Source: an archaeon (GTDB lineage: Archaea; Halobacteriota; Syntropharchaeia; Alkanophagales; Methanospirareceae). From it: 14,299 nucleotides of DNA. The notes under the pieces were generated by a model. It made no database searches, was not told where the DNA came from, and saw nothing but the letters and a program-made list of their open reading frames with translations. The stretch spans positions 1 through 14,299 of the forward strand of contig JASEFB010000050.1 of NCBI GenBank assembly GCA_030019325.1, read 5' to 3'. Every line of letters begins with the position of its first letter. Position 1 is the first letter of the stretch. Of the stretch, positions 13,745-14,299 are shown piece after piece. Both the position numbers and the translations under genes were made by a program.

Positions 13745-14212
13745 TCACGCCTGACGTTGCCCTTCTGATTTGGATGCCAGTTCCTGCAGTCTTGCCTGTA
13801 ATACCTGCGCCTCCTGCTCTATCCTTTGCAATATGCTGGTCGTTTCACGCTGTGTATTCTCTAACTCAGTCTTCATTTCACTAAGATACGCAATCGAGGA
13901 ATCAGGGTCTCGTTCCGCGCTTACTCCGCCACCTATCCTCACGATTATTTTATCCGTAGTACTGAGTGTAACGTAAACCGATGAATTTGCCCCTATTGGC
14001 ACGATCAACTCGTCCCCCGCTTTCATCTTCTTCAACTGTTTGATTGTTTCTATCGCCTTCTCATGATCATTTAGAGCCTGCCTGATAAAGAGCAATTCTT
14101 GCGTCTTTTGTTCTCCCTGCGCTTGGTATTGTCGCAATCGTAAAAGCAGAGATTGCAGCTCTGCTTGCTGTTCTCTCTCTTTTTCACTTAATCCTGTCTC
14201 CCTTTCCTCCAT
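13745..14212 (-). CDS. pfdA: Prefoldin alpha subunit
   Basis: Alpha subunit of archaeal prefoldin, the hexameric jellyfish-shaped chaperone that holds unfolded chains with its coiled-coil tips and hands them to the thermosome. The pattern is coiled coil, beta hairpins, coiled coil. An N-terminal helix with LQSLLLRLRQYQAQGEQ is followed by the hairpin segment IVPIGANSSVYVTLSTTD then KIIVRIGGGV, and by a C-terminal helix QRIEQEAQVLQARLQELA. I prefer ATG 14212 (155 residues); an in-frame GTG at 14227 would add five residues (MKAIK) and cannot be excluded, as neither has a strong ribosome-binding site. It is first in the visible pfdA-ftsY-unknown operon; rpl18a, often upstream in archaea, would lie beyond the window edge. 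Confidence 0.93.
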   Translation of the reverse strand: MEERETGLSEKEREQQAELQSLLLRLRQYQAQGEQKTQELLFIRQALNDHEKAIETIKQLKKMKAGDELIVPIGANSSVYVTLSTTDKIIVRIGGGVSAERDPDSSIAYLSEMKTELENTQRETTSILQRIEQEAQVLQARLQELASKSEGQRQA

Positions 14213-14250
14213 TTTTATCGCCTTCACGTTTTATTACTACACTTTTTGGT

Positions 14251-14273
14251 ATGAAAATACTTTATATTTTCAT
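14251..14273. promoter_or_regulatory. 9-bp inverted repeat around a TATA-like box upstream of pfdA
   Basis: ATGAAAATA (14251-14259) and TATTTTCAT (14265-14273) are perfect inverted arms around CTTTA. On the minus strand the centre reads AATATAAAG, a plausible TATA box 24-48 bases before the pfdA start candidates. The symmetry could make it an operator, or simply an AT-rich promoter or an upstream terminator. The few bases left to 14299 show no gene. Confidence 0.4.
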
Positions 14274-14299
14274 GCTCATGGGTGTCCCCTTGGGTCATG

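Noticed and set aside
1..14299. CRISPR array, insertion sequence, prophage or toxin-antitoxin pair
   Set aside because: No regularly spaced repeats, transposase, integrase or characteristic small gene pairs were found on either strand.

Overview
The window looks archaeal, most likely a methanogen- or ANME-type euryarchaeon (Halobacteriota); any narrower placement, such as ANME-1, is only a guess. The evidence is the gene content and context: an RNA polymerase Rpb4/RpoF gene overlapping a DUF655 gene, the archaeal order prefoldin-alpha then ftsY, an archaeal-type S-adenosylhomocysteinase, a stand-alone LigD-type 3'-phosphoesterase, TATA-like promoters, and a tRNA-Thr with U73. No CRISPR array, complete insertion sequence or phage gene was seen. 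Most of the window is densely packed housekeeping and genome-maintenance genes.

Layout, left to right. Positions 1-832 (minus) hold the N-terminal two thirds of ahcY, cut by the window edge. A TATA-containing gap separates it from a divergent pair, rpoF and DUF655 (951-1975, plus), which share an ATGA overlap. Two minus-strand genes follow: a sugar-nucleotidyltransferase with a left-handed beta-helix tail (2118-3401) and an SfsA homologue (3479-4204). Divergent from sfsA is a 143-residue LigD-type phosphoesterase (4259-4690). Next come an ArsR-like regulator (4762-5055, minus) with a palindrome near its predicted start of transcription, and, facing away from it, the wreck of a MATE efflux gene (about 5302-6172). 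That gene has lost its N terminus, changed frame at least twice and suffered an internal deletion.

Positions 6208-7990 (minus) hold hisS followed by a NifU/IscU-like gene that has lost all three canonical cluster-binding cysteines. Divergent from hisS is a HisA-related gene (8060-8797). One base later begins a fused gene joining an O6-alkylguanine-DNA alkyltransferase to a Mut7-C RNase domain with a zinc ribbon (8799-9608). Then come tRNA-Thr(TGT) (9723-9795), a radical SAM activase-like gene (9882-10745) and a GNAT acetyltransferase (10857-11300). A repeat- and hairpin-rich convergent gap (11301-11526) follows. The right end is a minus-strand operon read from the edge inward: pfdA, ftsY and an unrecognised 376-residue protein.

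How the genes fit together: pfdA-ftsY joins nascent-protein chaperoning and SRP-dependent membrane targeting, and the unknown third gene may share that setting. The phosphoesterase, SfsA and the Ogt-Mut7C fusion all have nucleic-acid-related folds, but only the last two proteins of the HisA-like/Ogt-Mut7C pair are clearly co-transcribed. The points most worth a second look are the Ogt-Mut7C fusion, the cysteine-less NifU-like protein, the unknown gene after ftsY, and the decaying MATE/ArsR locus.
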